The position numbers and the translations under genes were made by a program. 64,000 nucleotides of DNA from Acanthosepion lycidas (Eukaryota; Mollusca; Cephalopoda; Sepiida; Sepiidae): positions 51,615,112-51,679,111 of the forward strand of contig OZ010590.1 in the NCBI GenBank assembly GCA_963932145.1. Direction: 5' to 3'. The notes beneath the pieces are model-generated. The model saw nothing but the letters and a program-made list of their open reading frames with translations, ran no database searches and had not been told where the DNA came from. Position 1 is the stretch's first letter. Every line of letters starts with the position of its first letter. Shown here piece by piece: positions 40,910-55,465 of this stretch.

Positions 40910-42160
40910 AGTTGCTGTTTACGCTATACGGGCATAAAAGTCAGGCTCGATTCACACAAACTCAGACATATTCCACATATCACTAGCCAATCCGATAATG
41001 AGCCATTGATTTCTATTCGATACTTATAATACTTCCTTTCGTAAAATAAAATTTTACTTCTTCCCTACCTACCACATTTTCGCACACGCTGGACATTTTT
41101 AATTTCACAATCACATGTTAGACCCCCTTAATATTTCTCATATAAGTCAACAAAAACGTAAATGCAATACACCCCAATATTAATAATGATTTCTCTGTCA
41201 AAACTATACATTTTTTTTCTATATAATTAGCTTTTTTATTTTTTTCACATAATACTTTTACAATACAAACGTGTAAGTCCCTCGACTACAATTGGCTGCG
41301 TAGCCTTATGGAATAGGCGTCAGTCTTTCACACAAATCTGTAAAAGTTCGAATCTCGTCGATTTCTTATATTCAACAAACTTACTGTGTATACTGGCATG
41401 CGGTGGAAACAACTCATTTAACTTCCAACTAACAGGAATCTGCAATGATGCGTATTTTCCTGTGTGAACCACAATGTATTTCATTATATACTCGAAGTAA
41501 TTTGAAGACAATTTCTTGATAGGGTTTGCATGAAACTGGCTCAATTTTGTAGTTGTTCTTATTTTTATTTGATCCGGTAGAAGTATCATATTTGAAACAT
41601 TTTCTCAATTTTCTCTCAAAAAGATGATCTCAGAAATGAAACACATTCCGTCGACTATTTGAGAAATATGACTTATCATTAGATGCCTGATGATTTCATG
41701 TCTCTGCGACCATTATCTTCACAATACAGCCAATCGAATAGACGTGCTATTTGAAATACAGGCATTATTATTCTCTAGACGATTCTGTTGTCCTGTACAG
41801 TAAATTCTTGTAATGAGTGTCCTGTGAAATAACTCTTACCTGTTCTTGCATATAGGTTATTCAAACCTTGCCTAGCCGTTCGTCTTTCATTACTCCAGTT
41901 TTATCTCCCAGACTGACAAGCTAGGATCAATTACGGTGAATATATATTTTCAAAACCTAATTAAACAAGTTCGAATCTACCTCTAATATATCTTCATTGA
42001 GCAAATTATTTTGCACTTTTTGAATGTATAATCTTCTCATTTCTTTCGTCTCTACAGTTTTCGATGATTTTCAATCTCTTGAAATATTTGCTCAAATATA
42101 AATGTCATTTCATTCACAAAAGTATTGAAGAAAAAAATAAAAAATTCTATAGGAAAAGCA

Positions 42161-42232
42161 TTCCCACACCGGGAATCGAACCCGGGCCGCCTGGGTGAGA
42201 GCCAGGAATCCTAACCACTAGACCATATGGGA
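42161..42232 (-). tRNA. tRNA-Glu (CTC), unit 32
   Basis: Consensus tRNA body; C at unit position 253. Confidence 0.98.
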
Positions 42233-43483
42233 AGTTGCTGTTTACGCTATACGGGCATAAAAGTCAGGCTCGATTCACACAAACTCAGACATATTCCACA
42301 TATCACTAGCCAATCCGATAATGAGCCATTGATTTCTATTCGATACTTATAATACTTCCTTTCGTAAAATAAAATTTTACTTCTTCCCTACCTACCACAT
42401 TTTCGCACACGCTGGACATTTTTAATTTCACAATCACATGTTAGACCCCCTTAATATTTCTCATATAAGTCAACAAAAACGTAAATGCAATACACCCCAA
42501 TATTAATAATGATTTCTCTGTCAAAACTATACATTTTTTTTCTATATAATTAGCTTTTTTATTTTTTTCACATAATACTTTTACAATACAAACGTGTAAG
42601 TCCCTCGACTACAATTGGCTGCGTAGCCTTATGGAATAGGCGTCAGTCTTTCACACAAATCTGTAAAAGTTCGAATCTCGTCGATTTCTTATATTCAACA
42701 AACTTACTGTGTATACTGGCATGCGGTGGAAACAACTCATTTAACTTCCAACTAACAGGAATCTGCAATGATGCGTATTTTCCTGTGTGAACCACAATGT
42801 ATTTCATTATATACTCGAAGTAATTTGAAGACAATTTCTTGATAGGGTTTGCATGAAACTGGCTCAATTTTGTAGTTGTTCTTATTTTTATTTGATCCGG
42901 TAGAAGTATCATATTTGAAACATTTTCTCAATTTTCTCTCAAAAAGATGATCTCAGAAATGAAACACATTCCGTCGACTATTTGAGAAATATGACTTATC
43001 ATTAGATGCCTGATGATTTCATGTCTCTGCGACCATTATCTTCACAATACAGCCAATCGAATAGACGTGCTATTTGAAATACAGGCATTATTATTCTCTA
43101 GACGATTCTGTTGTCCTGTACAGTAAATTCTTGTAATGAGTGTCCTGTGAAATAACTCTTACCTGTTCTTGCATATAGGTTATTCAAACCTTGCCTAGCC
43201 GTTCGTCTTTCATTACTCCAGTTTTATCTCCCAGACTGACAAGCTAGGATCAATTACGGTGAATATATATTTTCAAAACCTAATTAAACAAGTTCGAATC
43301 TACCTCTAATATATCTTCATTGAGCAAATTATTTTGCACTTTTTGAATGTATAATCTTCTCATTTCTTTCGTCTCTACAGTTTTCGATGATTTTCAATCT
43401 CTTGAAATATTTGCTCAAATATAAATGTCATTTCATTCACAAAAGTATTGAAGAAAAAAATAAAAAATTCTATAGGAAAAGCA

Positions 43484-43555
43484 TTCCCACACCGGGAATC
43501 GAACCCGGGCCGCCTGGGTGAGAGCCAGGAATCCTAACCACTAGACCATATGGGA
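43484..43555 (-). tRNA. tRNA-Glu (CTC), unit 33
   Basis: Consensus tRNA body; last of the six adjacent units with C at unit position 253. Confidence 0.98.
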
Positions 43556-44807
43556 AGTTGCTGTTTACGCTATACGGGCATAAAAGTCAGGCTCGATTCA
43601 CACAAACTCAGACATATTCCACATATCACTAGCCAATCCGATAATGAGCCATTGATTTCTATTCGATACTTATAATACTTCCTTTCGTAAAATAAAATTT
43701 TACTTCTTCCCTACCTACCACATTTTCGCACACGCTGGACATTTTTAATTTCACAATCACATGTTAGACCCCCTTAATATTTCTCATATAAGTCAACAAA
43801 AACGTAAATGCAATACACCCCAATATTAATAATGATTTCTCTGTCAAAACTATACATTTTTTTTCTATATAATTAGCTTTTTTTATTTTTTTCACATAAT
43901 ACTTTTACAATAGAAACGTGTAAGTCCCTCGACTACAATTGGCTGCGTAGCCTTATGGAATAGGCGTCAGTCTTTCACACAAATCTGTAAAAGTTCGAAT
44001 CTCGTCGATTTCTTATATTCAACAAACTTACTGTGTATACTGGCATGCGGTGGAAACAACTCATTTAACTTCCAACTAACAGGAATCTGCAATGATGCGT
44101 ATTTTCCTGTGTGAACCACAATGTATTTCATTATATACTCGAAGTAATTTGAAGACAATTTCTTGATAGGGTTTGCATGAAACTGGCTCAATTTTGTAGT
44201 TGTTCTTATTTTTATTTGATCCGGTAGAAGTATCATATTTGAAACATTTTCTCAATTTTCTCTCAAAAAGATGATCTCAGAAATGAAACACATTCCGTCG
44301 ACTATTTGAGAAATATGACTTATCATTAGATGCCTGATGATTTCATGTCTCTGCGACCATTATCTTCACAATACAGCCAATCGAATAGACGTGCTATTTG
44401 AAATACAGGCATTATTATTCTCTAGACGATTCTGTTGTCCTGTACAGTAAATTCTTGTAATGAGTGTCCTGTGAAATAACTCTTACCTGTTCTTGCATAT
44501 AGGTTATTCAAACCTTGCCTAGCCGTTCGTCTTTCATTACTCCAGTTTTATCTCCCAGACTGACAAGCTAGGATCAATTACGGTGAATATATATTTTCAA
44601 AACCTAATTAAACAAGTTCGAATCTACCTCTAATATATCTTCATTGAGCAAATTATTTTGCACTTTTTGAATGTATAATCTTCTCATTTCTTTCGTCTCT
44701 ACAGTTTTCGATGATTTTCAATCTCTTGAAATATTTGCTCAAATATAAATGTCATTTCATTCACAAAAGTATTGAAGAAAAAAATAAAAAATTCTATAGG
44801 AAAAGCA

Positions 44808-44879
44808 TTCCCACACCGGGAATCGAACCCGGGCCGCCTGGGTGAGAGCCAGGAATCCTAACCACTAGACCATATGGGA
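44808..44879 (-). tRNA. tRNA-Glu (CTC), unit 34
   Basis: Consensus tRNA body. First of three units with the T7 run (43878-43884), which shifts the phase by one base. Confidence 0.98.
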
Positions 44880-46131
44880 AGTTGCTGTTTACGCTATACG
44901 GGCATAAAAGTCAGGCTCGATTCACACAAACTCAGACATATTCCACATATCACTAGCCAATCCGATAATGAGCCATTGATTTCTATTCGATACTTATAAT
45001 ACTTCCTTTCGTAAAATAAAATTTTACTTCTTCCCTACCTACCACATTTTCGCACACGCTGGACATTTTTAATTTCACAATCACATGTTAGACCCCCTTA
45101 ATATTTCTCATATAAGTCAACAAAAACGTAAATGCAATACACCCCAATATTAATAATGATTTCTCTGTCAAAACTATACATTTTTTTTCTATATAATTAG
45201 CTTTTTTTATTTTTTTCACATAATACTTTTACAATAGAAACGTGTAAGTCCCTCGACTACAATTGGCTGCGTAGCCTTATGGAATAGGCGTCAGTCTTTC
45301 ACACAAATCTGTAAAAGTTCGAATCTCGTCGATTTCTTATATTCAACAAACTTACTGTGTATACTGGCATGCGGTGGAAACAACTCATTTAACTTCCAAC
45401 TAACAGGAATCTGCAATGATGCGTATTTTCCTGTGTGAACCACAATGTATTTCATTATATACTCGAAGTAATTTGAAGACAATTTCTTGATAGGGTTTGC
45501 ATGAAACTGGCTCAATTTTGTAGTTGTTCTTATTTTTATTTGATCCGGTAGAAGTATCATATTTGAAACATTTTCTCAATTTTCTCTCAAAAAGATGATC
45601 TCAGAAATGAAACACATTCCGTCGACTATTTGAGAAATATGACTTATCATTAGATGCCTGATGATTTCATGTCTCTGCGACCATTATCTTCACAATACAG
45701 CCAATCGAATAGACGTGCTATTTGAAATACAGGCATTATTATTCTCTAGACGATTCTGTTGTCCTGTACAGTAAATTCTTGTAATGAGTGTCCTGTGAAA
45801 TAACTCTTACCTGTTCTTGCATATAGGTTATTCAAACCTTGCCTAGCCGTTCGTCTTTCATTACTCCAGTTTTATCTCCCAGACTGACAAGCTAGGATCA
45901 ATTACGGTGAATATATATTTTCAAAACCTAATTAAACAAGTTCGAATCTACCTCTAATATATCTTCATTGAGCAAATTATTTTGCACTTTTTGAATGTAT
46001 AATCTTCTCATTTCTTTCGTCTCTACAGTTTTCGATGATTTTCAATCTCTTGAAATATTTGCTCAAATATAAATGTCATTTCATTCACAAAAGTATTGAA
46101 GAAAAAAATAAAAAATTCTATAGGAAAAGCA

Positions 46132-46203
46132 TTCCCACACCGGGAATCGAACCCGGGCCGCCTGGGTGAGAGCCAGGAATCCTAACCACTAGACCATATG
46201 GGA
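46132..46203 (-). tRNA. tRNA-Glu (CTC), unit 35
   Basis: Consensus tRNA body; second T7 unit (run at 45202-45208). Confidence 0.98.
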
Positions 46204-47455
46204 AGTTGCTGTTTACGCTATACGGGCATAAAAGTCAGGCTCGATTCACACAAACTCAGACATATTCCACATATCACTAGCCAATCCGATAATGAGCCAT
46301 TGATTTCTATTCGATACTTATAATACTTCCTTTCGTAAAATAAAATTTTACTTCTTCCCTACCTACCACATTTTCGCACACGCTGGACATTTTTAATTTC
46401 ACAATCACATGTTAGACCCCCTTAATATTTCTCATATAAGTCAACAAAAACGTAAATGCAATACACCCCAATATTAATAATGATTTCTCTGTCAAAACTA
46501 TACATTTTTTTTCTATATAATTAGCTTTTTTTATTTTTTTCACATAATACTTTTACAATAGAAACGTGTAAGTCCCTCGACTACAATTGGCTGCGTAGCC
46601 TTATGGAATAGGCGTCAGTCTTTCACACAAATCTGTAAAAGTTCGAATCTCGTCGATTTCTTATATTCAACAAACTTACTGTGTATACTGGCATGCGGTG
46701 GAAACAACTCATTTAACTTCCAACTAACAGGAATCTGCAATGATGCGTATTTTCCTGTGTGAACCACAATGTATTTCATTATATACTCGAAGTAATTTGA
46801 AGACAATTTCTTGATAGGGTTTGCATGAAACTGGCTCAATTTTGTAGTTGTTCTTATTTTTATTTGATCCGGTAGAAGTATCATATTTGAAACATTTTCT
46901 CAATTTTCTCTCAAAATGATGATCTCAGAAATGAAACACATTCCGTCGACTATTTGAGAAATATGACTTATCATTAGATGCCTGATGATTTCATGTCTCT
47001 GCGACCATTATCTTCACAATACAGCCAATCGAATAGACGTGCTATTTGAAATACAGGCATTATTATTCTCTAGACGATTCTGTTGTCCTGTACAGTAAAT
47101 TCTTGTAATGAGTGTCCTGTGAAATAACTCTTACCTGTTCTTGCATATAGGTTATTCAAACCTTGCCTAGCCGTTCGTCTTTCATTACTCCAGTTTTATC
47201 TCCCAGACTGACAAGCTAGGATCAATTACGGTGAATATATATTTTCAAAACCTAATTAAACAAATTCGAATCTACCTCTAATATATCTTCATTGAGCAAT
47301 TTATTTTGCACTTTTTGAATGTATAATCTTCTCATTTCTTTCGTCTCTACAGTTTTCGATGATTTTCAATCTCTTGAAATATTTGCTCAAATATAAATGT
47401 CATTTCATTCACAAAAGTATTGAAGAAAAAAATAAAAAATTCTATAGGAAAAGCA

Positions 47456-47527
47456 TTCCCACACCGGGAATCGAACCCGGGCCGCCTGGGTGAGAGCCAG
47501 GAATCCTAACCACTAGACCATATGGGA
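47456..47527 (-). tRNA. tRNA-Glu (CTC), unit 36
   Basis: Consensus tRNA body. Third T7 unit (46526-46532). Three further private spacer changes at 46917, 47264 and 47300 make it one of the more diverged units. Confidence 0.98.
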
Positions 47528-48778
47528 AGTTGCTGTTTACGCTATACGGGCATAAAAGTCAGGCTCGATTCACACAAACTCAGACATATTCCACATATCA
47601 CTAGCCAATCCGATAATGAGCCATTGATTTCTATTCGATACTTATAATACTTCCTTTCGTAAAATAAAATTTTACTTCTTCCCTACCTACCACATTTTCG
47701 CACACGCTGGACATTTTTAATTTCACAATCACATGTTAGACCCCCTTAATATTTCTCATATAAGTCAACAAAAACGTAAATGCAATACACCCCAATATTA
47801 ATAATGATTTCTCTGTCAAAACTATACATTTTTTTTCTATATAATTAGCTTTTTTATTTTTTTCACATAATACTTTTACAATAGAAACGTGTAAGTCCCT
47901 CGACTACAATTGGCTGCGTAGCCTTATGGAATAGGCGTCAGTCTTTCACACAAATCTGTAAAAGTTCGAATCTCGTCGATTTCTTATATTCAACAAACTT
48001 ACTGTGTATACTGGCATGCGGTGGAAACAACTCATTTAACTTCCAACTAACAGGAATCTGCAATGATGCGTATTTTCCTGTGTGAACCACAATGTATTTC
48101 ATTATATACTCGAAGTAATTTGAAGACAATTTCTTGATAGGGTTTGCATGAAACTGGCTCAATTTTGTAGTTGTTCTTATTTTTATTTGATCCGGTAGAA
48201 GTATCATATTTGAAACATTTTCTCAATTTTCTCTCAAAAAGATGATCTCAGAAATGAAACACATTCCGTCGACTATTTGAGAAATATGACTTATCATTAG
48301 ATGCCTGATGATTTCATGTCTCTGCGACCATTATCTTCACAATACAGCCAATCGAATAGACGTGCTATTTGAAATACAGGCATTATTATTCTCTAGACGA
48401 TTCTGTTGTCCTGTACAGTAAATTCTTGTAATGAGTGTCCTGTGAAATAACTCTTACCTGTTCTTGCATATAGGTTATTCAAACCTTGCCTAGCCGTTCG
48501 TCTTTCATTACTCCAGTTTTATCTCCCAGACTGACAAGCTAGGATCAATTACGGTGAATATATATTTTCAAAACCTAATTAAACAAGTTCGAATCTACCT
48601 CTAATATATCTTCATTGAGCAAATTATTTTGCACTTTTTGAATGTATAATCTTCTCATTTCTTTCGTCTCTACAGTTTTCGATGATTTTCAATCTCTTGA
48701 AATATTTGCTCAAATATAAATGTCATTTCATTCACAAAAGTATTGAAGAAAAAAATAAAAAATTCTATAGGAAAAGCA

Positions 48779-48850
48779 TTCCCACACCGGGAATCGAACC
48801 CGGGCCGCCTGGGTGAGAGCCAGGAATCCTAACCACTAGACCATATGGGA
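48779..48850 (-). tRNA. tRNA-Glu (CTC), unit 37
   Basis: Consensus tRNA body and flanks; the unit is back to 1,323 bp. Confidence 0.98.
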
Positions 48851-50101
48851 AGTTGCTGTTTACGCTATACGGGCATAAAAGTCAGGCTCGATTCACACAA
48901 ACTCAGACATATTCCACATATCACTAGCCAATCCGATAATGAGCCATTGATTTCTATTCGATACTTATAATACTTCCTTTCGTAAAATAAAATTTTACTT
49001 CTTCCCTACCTACCACATTTTCGCACACGCTGGACATTTTTAATTTCACAATCACATGTTAGACCCCCTTAATATTTCTCATATAAGTCAACAAAAACGT
49101 AAATGCAATACACCCCAATATTAATAATGATTTCTCTGTCAAAACTATACATTTTTTTTCTATATAATTAGCTTTTTTATTTTTTTCACATAATACTTTT
49201 ACAATACAAACGTGTAAGTCCCTCGACTACAATTGGCTGCGTAGCCTTATGGAATAGGCGTCAGTCTTTCACACAAATCTGTAAAAGTTCGAATCTCGTC
49301 GATTTCTTATATTCAACAAACTTACTGTGTATACTGGCATGCGGTGGAAACAACTCATTTAACTTCCAACTAACAGGAATCTGCAATGATGCGTATTTTC
49401 CTGTGTGAACCACAATGTATTTCATTATATACTCGAAGTAATTTGAAGACAATTTCTTGATAGGGTTTGCATGAAACTGGCTCAATTTTGTAGTTGTTCT
49501 TATTTTTATTTGATCCGGTAGAAGTATCATATTTGAAACATTTTCTCAATTTTCTCTCAAAAAGATGATCTCAGAAATGAAACACATTCCGTCGACTATT
49601 TGAGAAATATGACTTATCATTAGATGCCTGATGATTTCATGTCTCTGCGACCATTATCTTCACAATACAGCCAATCGAATAGACGTGCTATTTGAAATAC
49701 AGGCATTATTATTCTCTAGACGATTCTGTTGTCCTGTACAGTAAATTCTTGTAATGAGTGTCCTGTGAAATAACTCTTACCTGTTCTTGCATATAGGTTA
49801 TTCAAACCTTGCCTAGCCGTTCGTCTTTCATTACTCCAGTTTTATCTCCCAGACTGACAAGCTAGGATCAATTACGGTGAATATATATTTTCAAAACCTA
49901 ATTAAACAAGTTCGAATCTACCTCTAATATATCTTCATTGAGCAAATTATTTTGCACTTTTTGAATGTATAATCTTCTCATTTCTTTCGTCTCTACAGTT
50001 TTCGATGATTTTCAATCTCTTGAAATATTTGCTCAAATATAAATGTCATTTCATTCACAAAAGTATTGAAGAAAAAAATAAAAAATTCTATAGGAAAAGC
50101 A

Positions 50102-50173
50102 TTCCCACACCGGGAATCGAACCCGGGCCGCCTGGGTGAGAGCCAGGAATCCTAACCACTAGACCATATGGGA
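50102..50173 (-). tRNA. tRNA-Glu (CTC), unit 38
   Basis: Consensus tRNA body; C at unit position 253. Confidence 0.98.
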
Positions 50174-51424
50174 AGTTGCTGTTTACGCTATACGGGCATA
50201 AAAGTCAGGCTCGATTCACACAAACTCAGACATATTCCACATATCACTAGCCAATCCGATAATGAGCCATTGATTTCTATTCGATACTTATAATACTTCC
50301 TTTCGTAAAATAAAATTTTACTTCTTCCCTACCTACCACATTTTCGCACACGCTGGACATTTTTAATTTCACAATCACATGTTAGACCCCCTTAATATTT
50401 CTCATATAAGTCAACAAAAACGTAAATGCAATACACCCCAATATTAATAATGATTTCTCTGTCAAAACTATACATTTTTTTTCTATATAATTAGCTTTTT
50501 TATTTTTTTCACATAATACTTTTACAATACAAACGTGTAAGTCCCTCGACTACAATTGGCTGCGTAGCCTTATGGAATAGGCGTCAGTCTTTCACACAAA
50601 TCTGTAAAAGTTCGAATCTCGTCGATTTCTTATATTCAACAAACTTACTGTGTATACTGGCATGCGGTGGAAACAACTCATTTAACTTCCAACTAACAGG
50701 AATCTGCAATGATGCGTATTTTCCTGTGTGAACCACAATGTATTTCATTATATACTCGAAGTAATTTGAAGACAATTTCTTGATAGGGTTTGCATGAAAC
50801 TGGCTCAATTTTGTAGTTGTTCTTATTTTTATTTGATCCGGTAGAAGTATCATATTTGAAACATTTTCTCAATTTTCTCTCAAAAAGATGATCTCAGAAA
50901 TGAAACACATTCCGTCGACTATTTGAGAAATATGACTTATCATTAGATGCCTGATGATTTCATGTCTCTGCGACCATTATCTTCACAATACAGCCAATCG
51001 AATAGACGTGCTATTTGAAATACAGGCATTATTATTCTCTAGACGATTCTGTTGTCCTGTACAGTAAATTCTTGTAATGAGTGTCCTGTGAAATAACTCT
51101 TACCTGTTCTTGCATATAGGTTATTCAAACCTTGCCTAGCCGTTCGTCTTTCATTACTCCAGTTTTATCTCCCAGACTGACAAGCTAGGATCAATTACGG
51201 TGAATATATATTTTCAAAACCTAATTAAACAAGTTCGAATCTACCTCTAATATATCTTCATTGAGCAAATTATTTTGCACTTTTTGAATGTATAATCTTC
51301 TCATTTCTTTCGTCTCTACAGTTTTCGATGATTTTCAATCTCTTGAAATATTTGCTCAAATATAAATGTCATTTCATTCACAAAAGTATTGAAGAAAAAA
51401 ATAAAAAATTCTATAGGAAAAGCA

Positions 51425-51496
51425 TTCCCACACCGGGAATCGAACCCGGGCCGCCTGGGTGAGAGCCAGGAATCCTAACCACTAGACCATATGGGA
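51425..51496 (-). tRNA. tRNA-Glu (CTC), unit 39
   Basis: Consensus tRNA body; C at unit position 253. Confidence 0.98.
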
Positions 51497-52747
51497 AGTT
51501 GCTGTTTACGCTATACGGGCATAAAAGTCAGGCTCGATTCACACAAACTCAGACATATTCCACATATCACTAGCCAATCCGATAATGAGCCATTGATTTC
51601 TATTCGATACTTATAATGCTTCCTTTCGTAAAATAAAATTTTACTTCTTCCCTACCTACCACATTTTCGCACACGCTGGACATTTTTAATTTCACAATCA
51701 CATGTTAGACCCCCTTAATATTTCTCATATAAGTCAACAAAAACGTAAATGCAATACACCCCAATATTAATAATGATTTCTCTGTCAAAACTATACATTT
51801 TTTTTCTATATAATTAGCTTTTTTATTTTTTTCACATAATACATTTACAATAGAAACGTGTAAGTCCCTCGACTACAATTGGCTGCGTAGCCTTATGGAA
51901 TAGGCGTCAGTCTTTCACACAAATCTGTAAAAGTTCGAATCTCGTCGATTTCTTATATTCAACAAACTTACTGTGTATACTGGCATGCGGTGGAAACAAC
52001 TCATTTAACTTCCAACTAACAGGAATCTGCAATGATGCGTATTTTCCTGTGTGAACCACCACGTATTTCATTATATACTCGAAGTAATTTGAAGACAATT
52101 TCTTGATAGGGTTTGCATGAAACTGGCTCAATTTTGTAGTTGTTCTTATTTTTATTTGATCCGGTAGAAGTATCATATTTGAAACATTTTCTCAATTTTC
52201 TCTCAAAAAGATGATCTCAGAAATGAAACACATTCCGTCGACTATTTGAGAAATATGACTTATCATTAGATGCCTGATGATTTCATGTCTCTGCGACCAT
52301 TATCTTCACAATACAGCCAATCGAATAGACGTGCTATTTGAAATACAGGCATTATTATTCTCTAGACGATTCTGTTGTCCTGTACAGTAAATTCTTGTAA
52401 TGAGTGTCCTGTGAAATAACTCTTACCTGTTCTTGCATATAGGTTATTCAAACCTTGCCTAGCCGTTCGTCTTTCATTACTCCAGTTTTATCTCCCAGAC
52501 TGACAAGCTAGGATCAATTACGGTGAATATATATTTTCAAAACCTAATTAAACAAGTTCGAATCTACCTCTAATATATCTTCATTGAGCAAATTATTTTG
52601 CACTTTTTGAATGTATAATCTTCTCATTTCTTTCGTCTCTACAGTTTTCGATGATTTTCAATCTCTTGAAATATTTGCTCAAATATAAATGTCATTTCAT
52701 TCACAAAAGTATTGAAGAAAAAAATAAAAAATTCTATAGGAAAAGCA

Positions 52748-52819
52748 TTCCCACACCGGGAATCGAACCCGGGCCGCCTGGGTGAGAGCCAGGAATCCTA
52801 ACCACTAGACCATATGGGA
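52748..52819 (-). tRNA. tRNA-Glu (CTC), unit 40
   Basis: Consensus tRNA body. First unit of the four-marker haplotype (unit positions 18, 243, 460 and 462). Confidence 0.98.
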
Positions 52820-54070
52820 AGTTGCTGTTTACGCTATACGGGCATAAAAGTCAGGCTCGATTCACACAAACTCAGACATATTCCACATATCACTAGCCAA
52901 TCCGATAATGAGCCATTGATTTCTATTCGATACTTATAATGCTTCCTTTCGTAAAATAAAATTTTACTTCTTCCCTACCTACCACATTTTCGCACACGCT
53001 GGACATTTTTAATTTCACAATCACATGTTAGACCCCCTTAATATTTCTCATATAAGTCAACAAAAACGTAAATGCAATACACCCCAATATTAATAATGAT
53101 TTCTCTGTCAAAACTATACATTTTTTTTCTATATAATTAGCTTTTTTATTTTTTTCACATAATACATTTACAATAGAAACGTGTAAGTCCCTCGACTACA
53201 ATTGGCTGCGTAGCCTTATGGAATAGGCGTCAGTCTTTCACACAAATCTGTAAAAGTTCGAATCTCGTCGATTTCTTATATTCAACAAACTTACTGTGTA
53301 TACTGGCATGCGGTGGAAACAACTCATTTAACTTCCAACTAACAGGAATCTGCAATGATGCGTATTTTCCTGTGTGAACCACCACGTATTTCATTATATA
53401 CTCGAAGTAATTTGAAGACAATTTCTTGATAGGGTTTGCATGAAACTGGCTCAATTTTGTAGTTGTTCTTATTTTTATTTGATCCGGTAGAAGTATCATA
53501 TTTGAAACATTTTCTCAATTTTCTCTCAAAAAGATGATCTCAGAAATGAAACACATTCCGTCGACTATTTGAGAAATATGACTTATCATTAGATGCCTGA
53601 TGATTTCATGTCTCTGCGACCATTATCTTCACAATACAGCCAATCGAATAGACGTGCTATTTGAAATACAGGCATTATTATTCTCTAGACGATTCTGTTG
53701 TCCTGTACAGTAAATTCTTGTAATGAGTGTCCTGTGAAATAACTCTTACCTGTTCTTGCATATAGGTTATTCAAACCTTGCCTAGCCGTTCGTCTTTCAT
53801 TACTCCAGTTTTATCTCCCAGACTGACAAGCTAGGATCAATTACGGTGAATATATATTTTCAAAACCTAATTAAACAAGTTCGAATCTACCTCTAATATA
53901 TCTTCATTGAGCAAATTATTTTGCACTTTTTGAATGTATAATCTTCTCATTTCTTTCGTCTCTACAGTTTTCGATGATTTTCAATCTCTTGAAATATTTG
54001 CTCAAATATAAATGTCATTTCATTCACAAAAGTATTGAAGAAAAAAATAAAAAATTCTATAGGAAAAGCA

Positions 54071-54142
54071 TTCCCACACCGGGAATCGAACCCGGGCCGC
54101 CTGGGTGAGAGCCAGGAATCCTAACCACTAGACCATATGGGA
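54071..54142 (-). tRNA. tRNA-Glu (CTC), unit 41
   Basis: Consensus tRNA body; same four-marker haplotype as unit 40. Confidence 0.98.
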
Positions 54143-55393
54143 AGTTGCTGTTTACGCTATACGGGCATAAAAGTCAGGCTCGATTCACACAAACTCAGAC
54201 ATATTCCACATATCACTAGCCAATCCGATAATGAGCCATTGATTTCTATTCGATACTTATAATACTTCCTTTCGTAAAATAAAATTTTACTTCTTCCCTA
54301 CCGACCACATTTTCGCACACGCTGCACATTTTTAATTTCACAATCACATGTTAGACCCCCTTAATATTTCTCATATAAGTCAACAAAAACGTAAATGCAA
54401 TACACCCCAATATTAATAATGATTTCTCTGTCAAAACTATACATTTTTTTTCTATATAATTAGCTTTTTTATTTTTTTCACATAATACTTTTACAATAGA
54501 AACGTGTAAGTCCCTCGACTACAATTGGCTGCGTAGCCTTATGGAATAGGCGTCAGTCTTTCACACAAATCTGTAAAAGTTCGAATCTCGTCGATTTCTT
54601 ATATTCAACAAACTTACTGTGTATACTGGCATGCGGTGGAAACAACTCATTTAACTTCCAACTAACAGGAATCTGCAATGATGCGTATTTTCCTGTGTGA
54701 ACCACAATGTATTTCATTATATACTCGAAGTAATTTGAAGACAATTTCTTGATAGGGTTTGCATGAAACTGGCTCAATTTTGTAGTTGTTCTTATTTTTA
54801 TTTGATCCGGTAGAAGTATCATATTTGAAACATTTTCTCAATTTTCTCTCAAAAAGATGATCTCAGAAATGAAACACATTCCGTCGACTATTTGAGAAAT
54901 ATGACTTATCATTAGATGCCTGATGATTTCATGTCTCTGCGACCATTATCTTCACAATACAGCCAATCGAATAGACGTGCTATTTGAAATACAGGCATTA
55001 TTATTCTCTAGACGATTCTGTTGTCCTGTACAGTAAATTCTTGTAATGAGTGTCCTGTGAAATAACTCTTACCTGTTCTTGCATATAGGTTATTCAAACC
55101 TTGCCTAGCCGTTCGTCTTTCATTACTCCAGTTTTATCTCCCAGACTGACAAGCTAGGATCAATTACGGTGAATATATATTTTCAAAACCTAATTAAACA
55201 AGTTCGAATCTACCTCTAATATATCTTCATTGAGCAAATTATTTTGCACTTTTTGAATGTATAATCTTCTCATTTCTTTCGTCTCTACAGTTTTCGATGA
55301 TTTTCAATCTCTTGAAATATTTGCTCAAATATAAATGTCATTTCATTCACAAAAGTATTGAAGAAAAAAATAAAAAATTCTATAGGAAAAGCA

Positions 55394-55465
55394 TTCCCAC
55401 ACCGGGAATCGAACCCGGGCCGCCTGGGTGAGAGCCAGGAATCCTAACCACTAGACCATATGGGA
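55394..55465 (-). tRNA. tRNA-Glu (CTC), unit 42
   Basis: Consensus tRNA body. The unit lacks the four-marker haplotype and has changes at 54303 (private) and 54325 (shared with unit 44). Confidence 0.98.
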
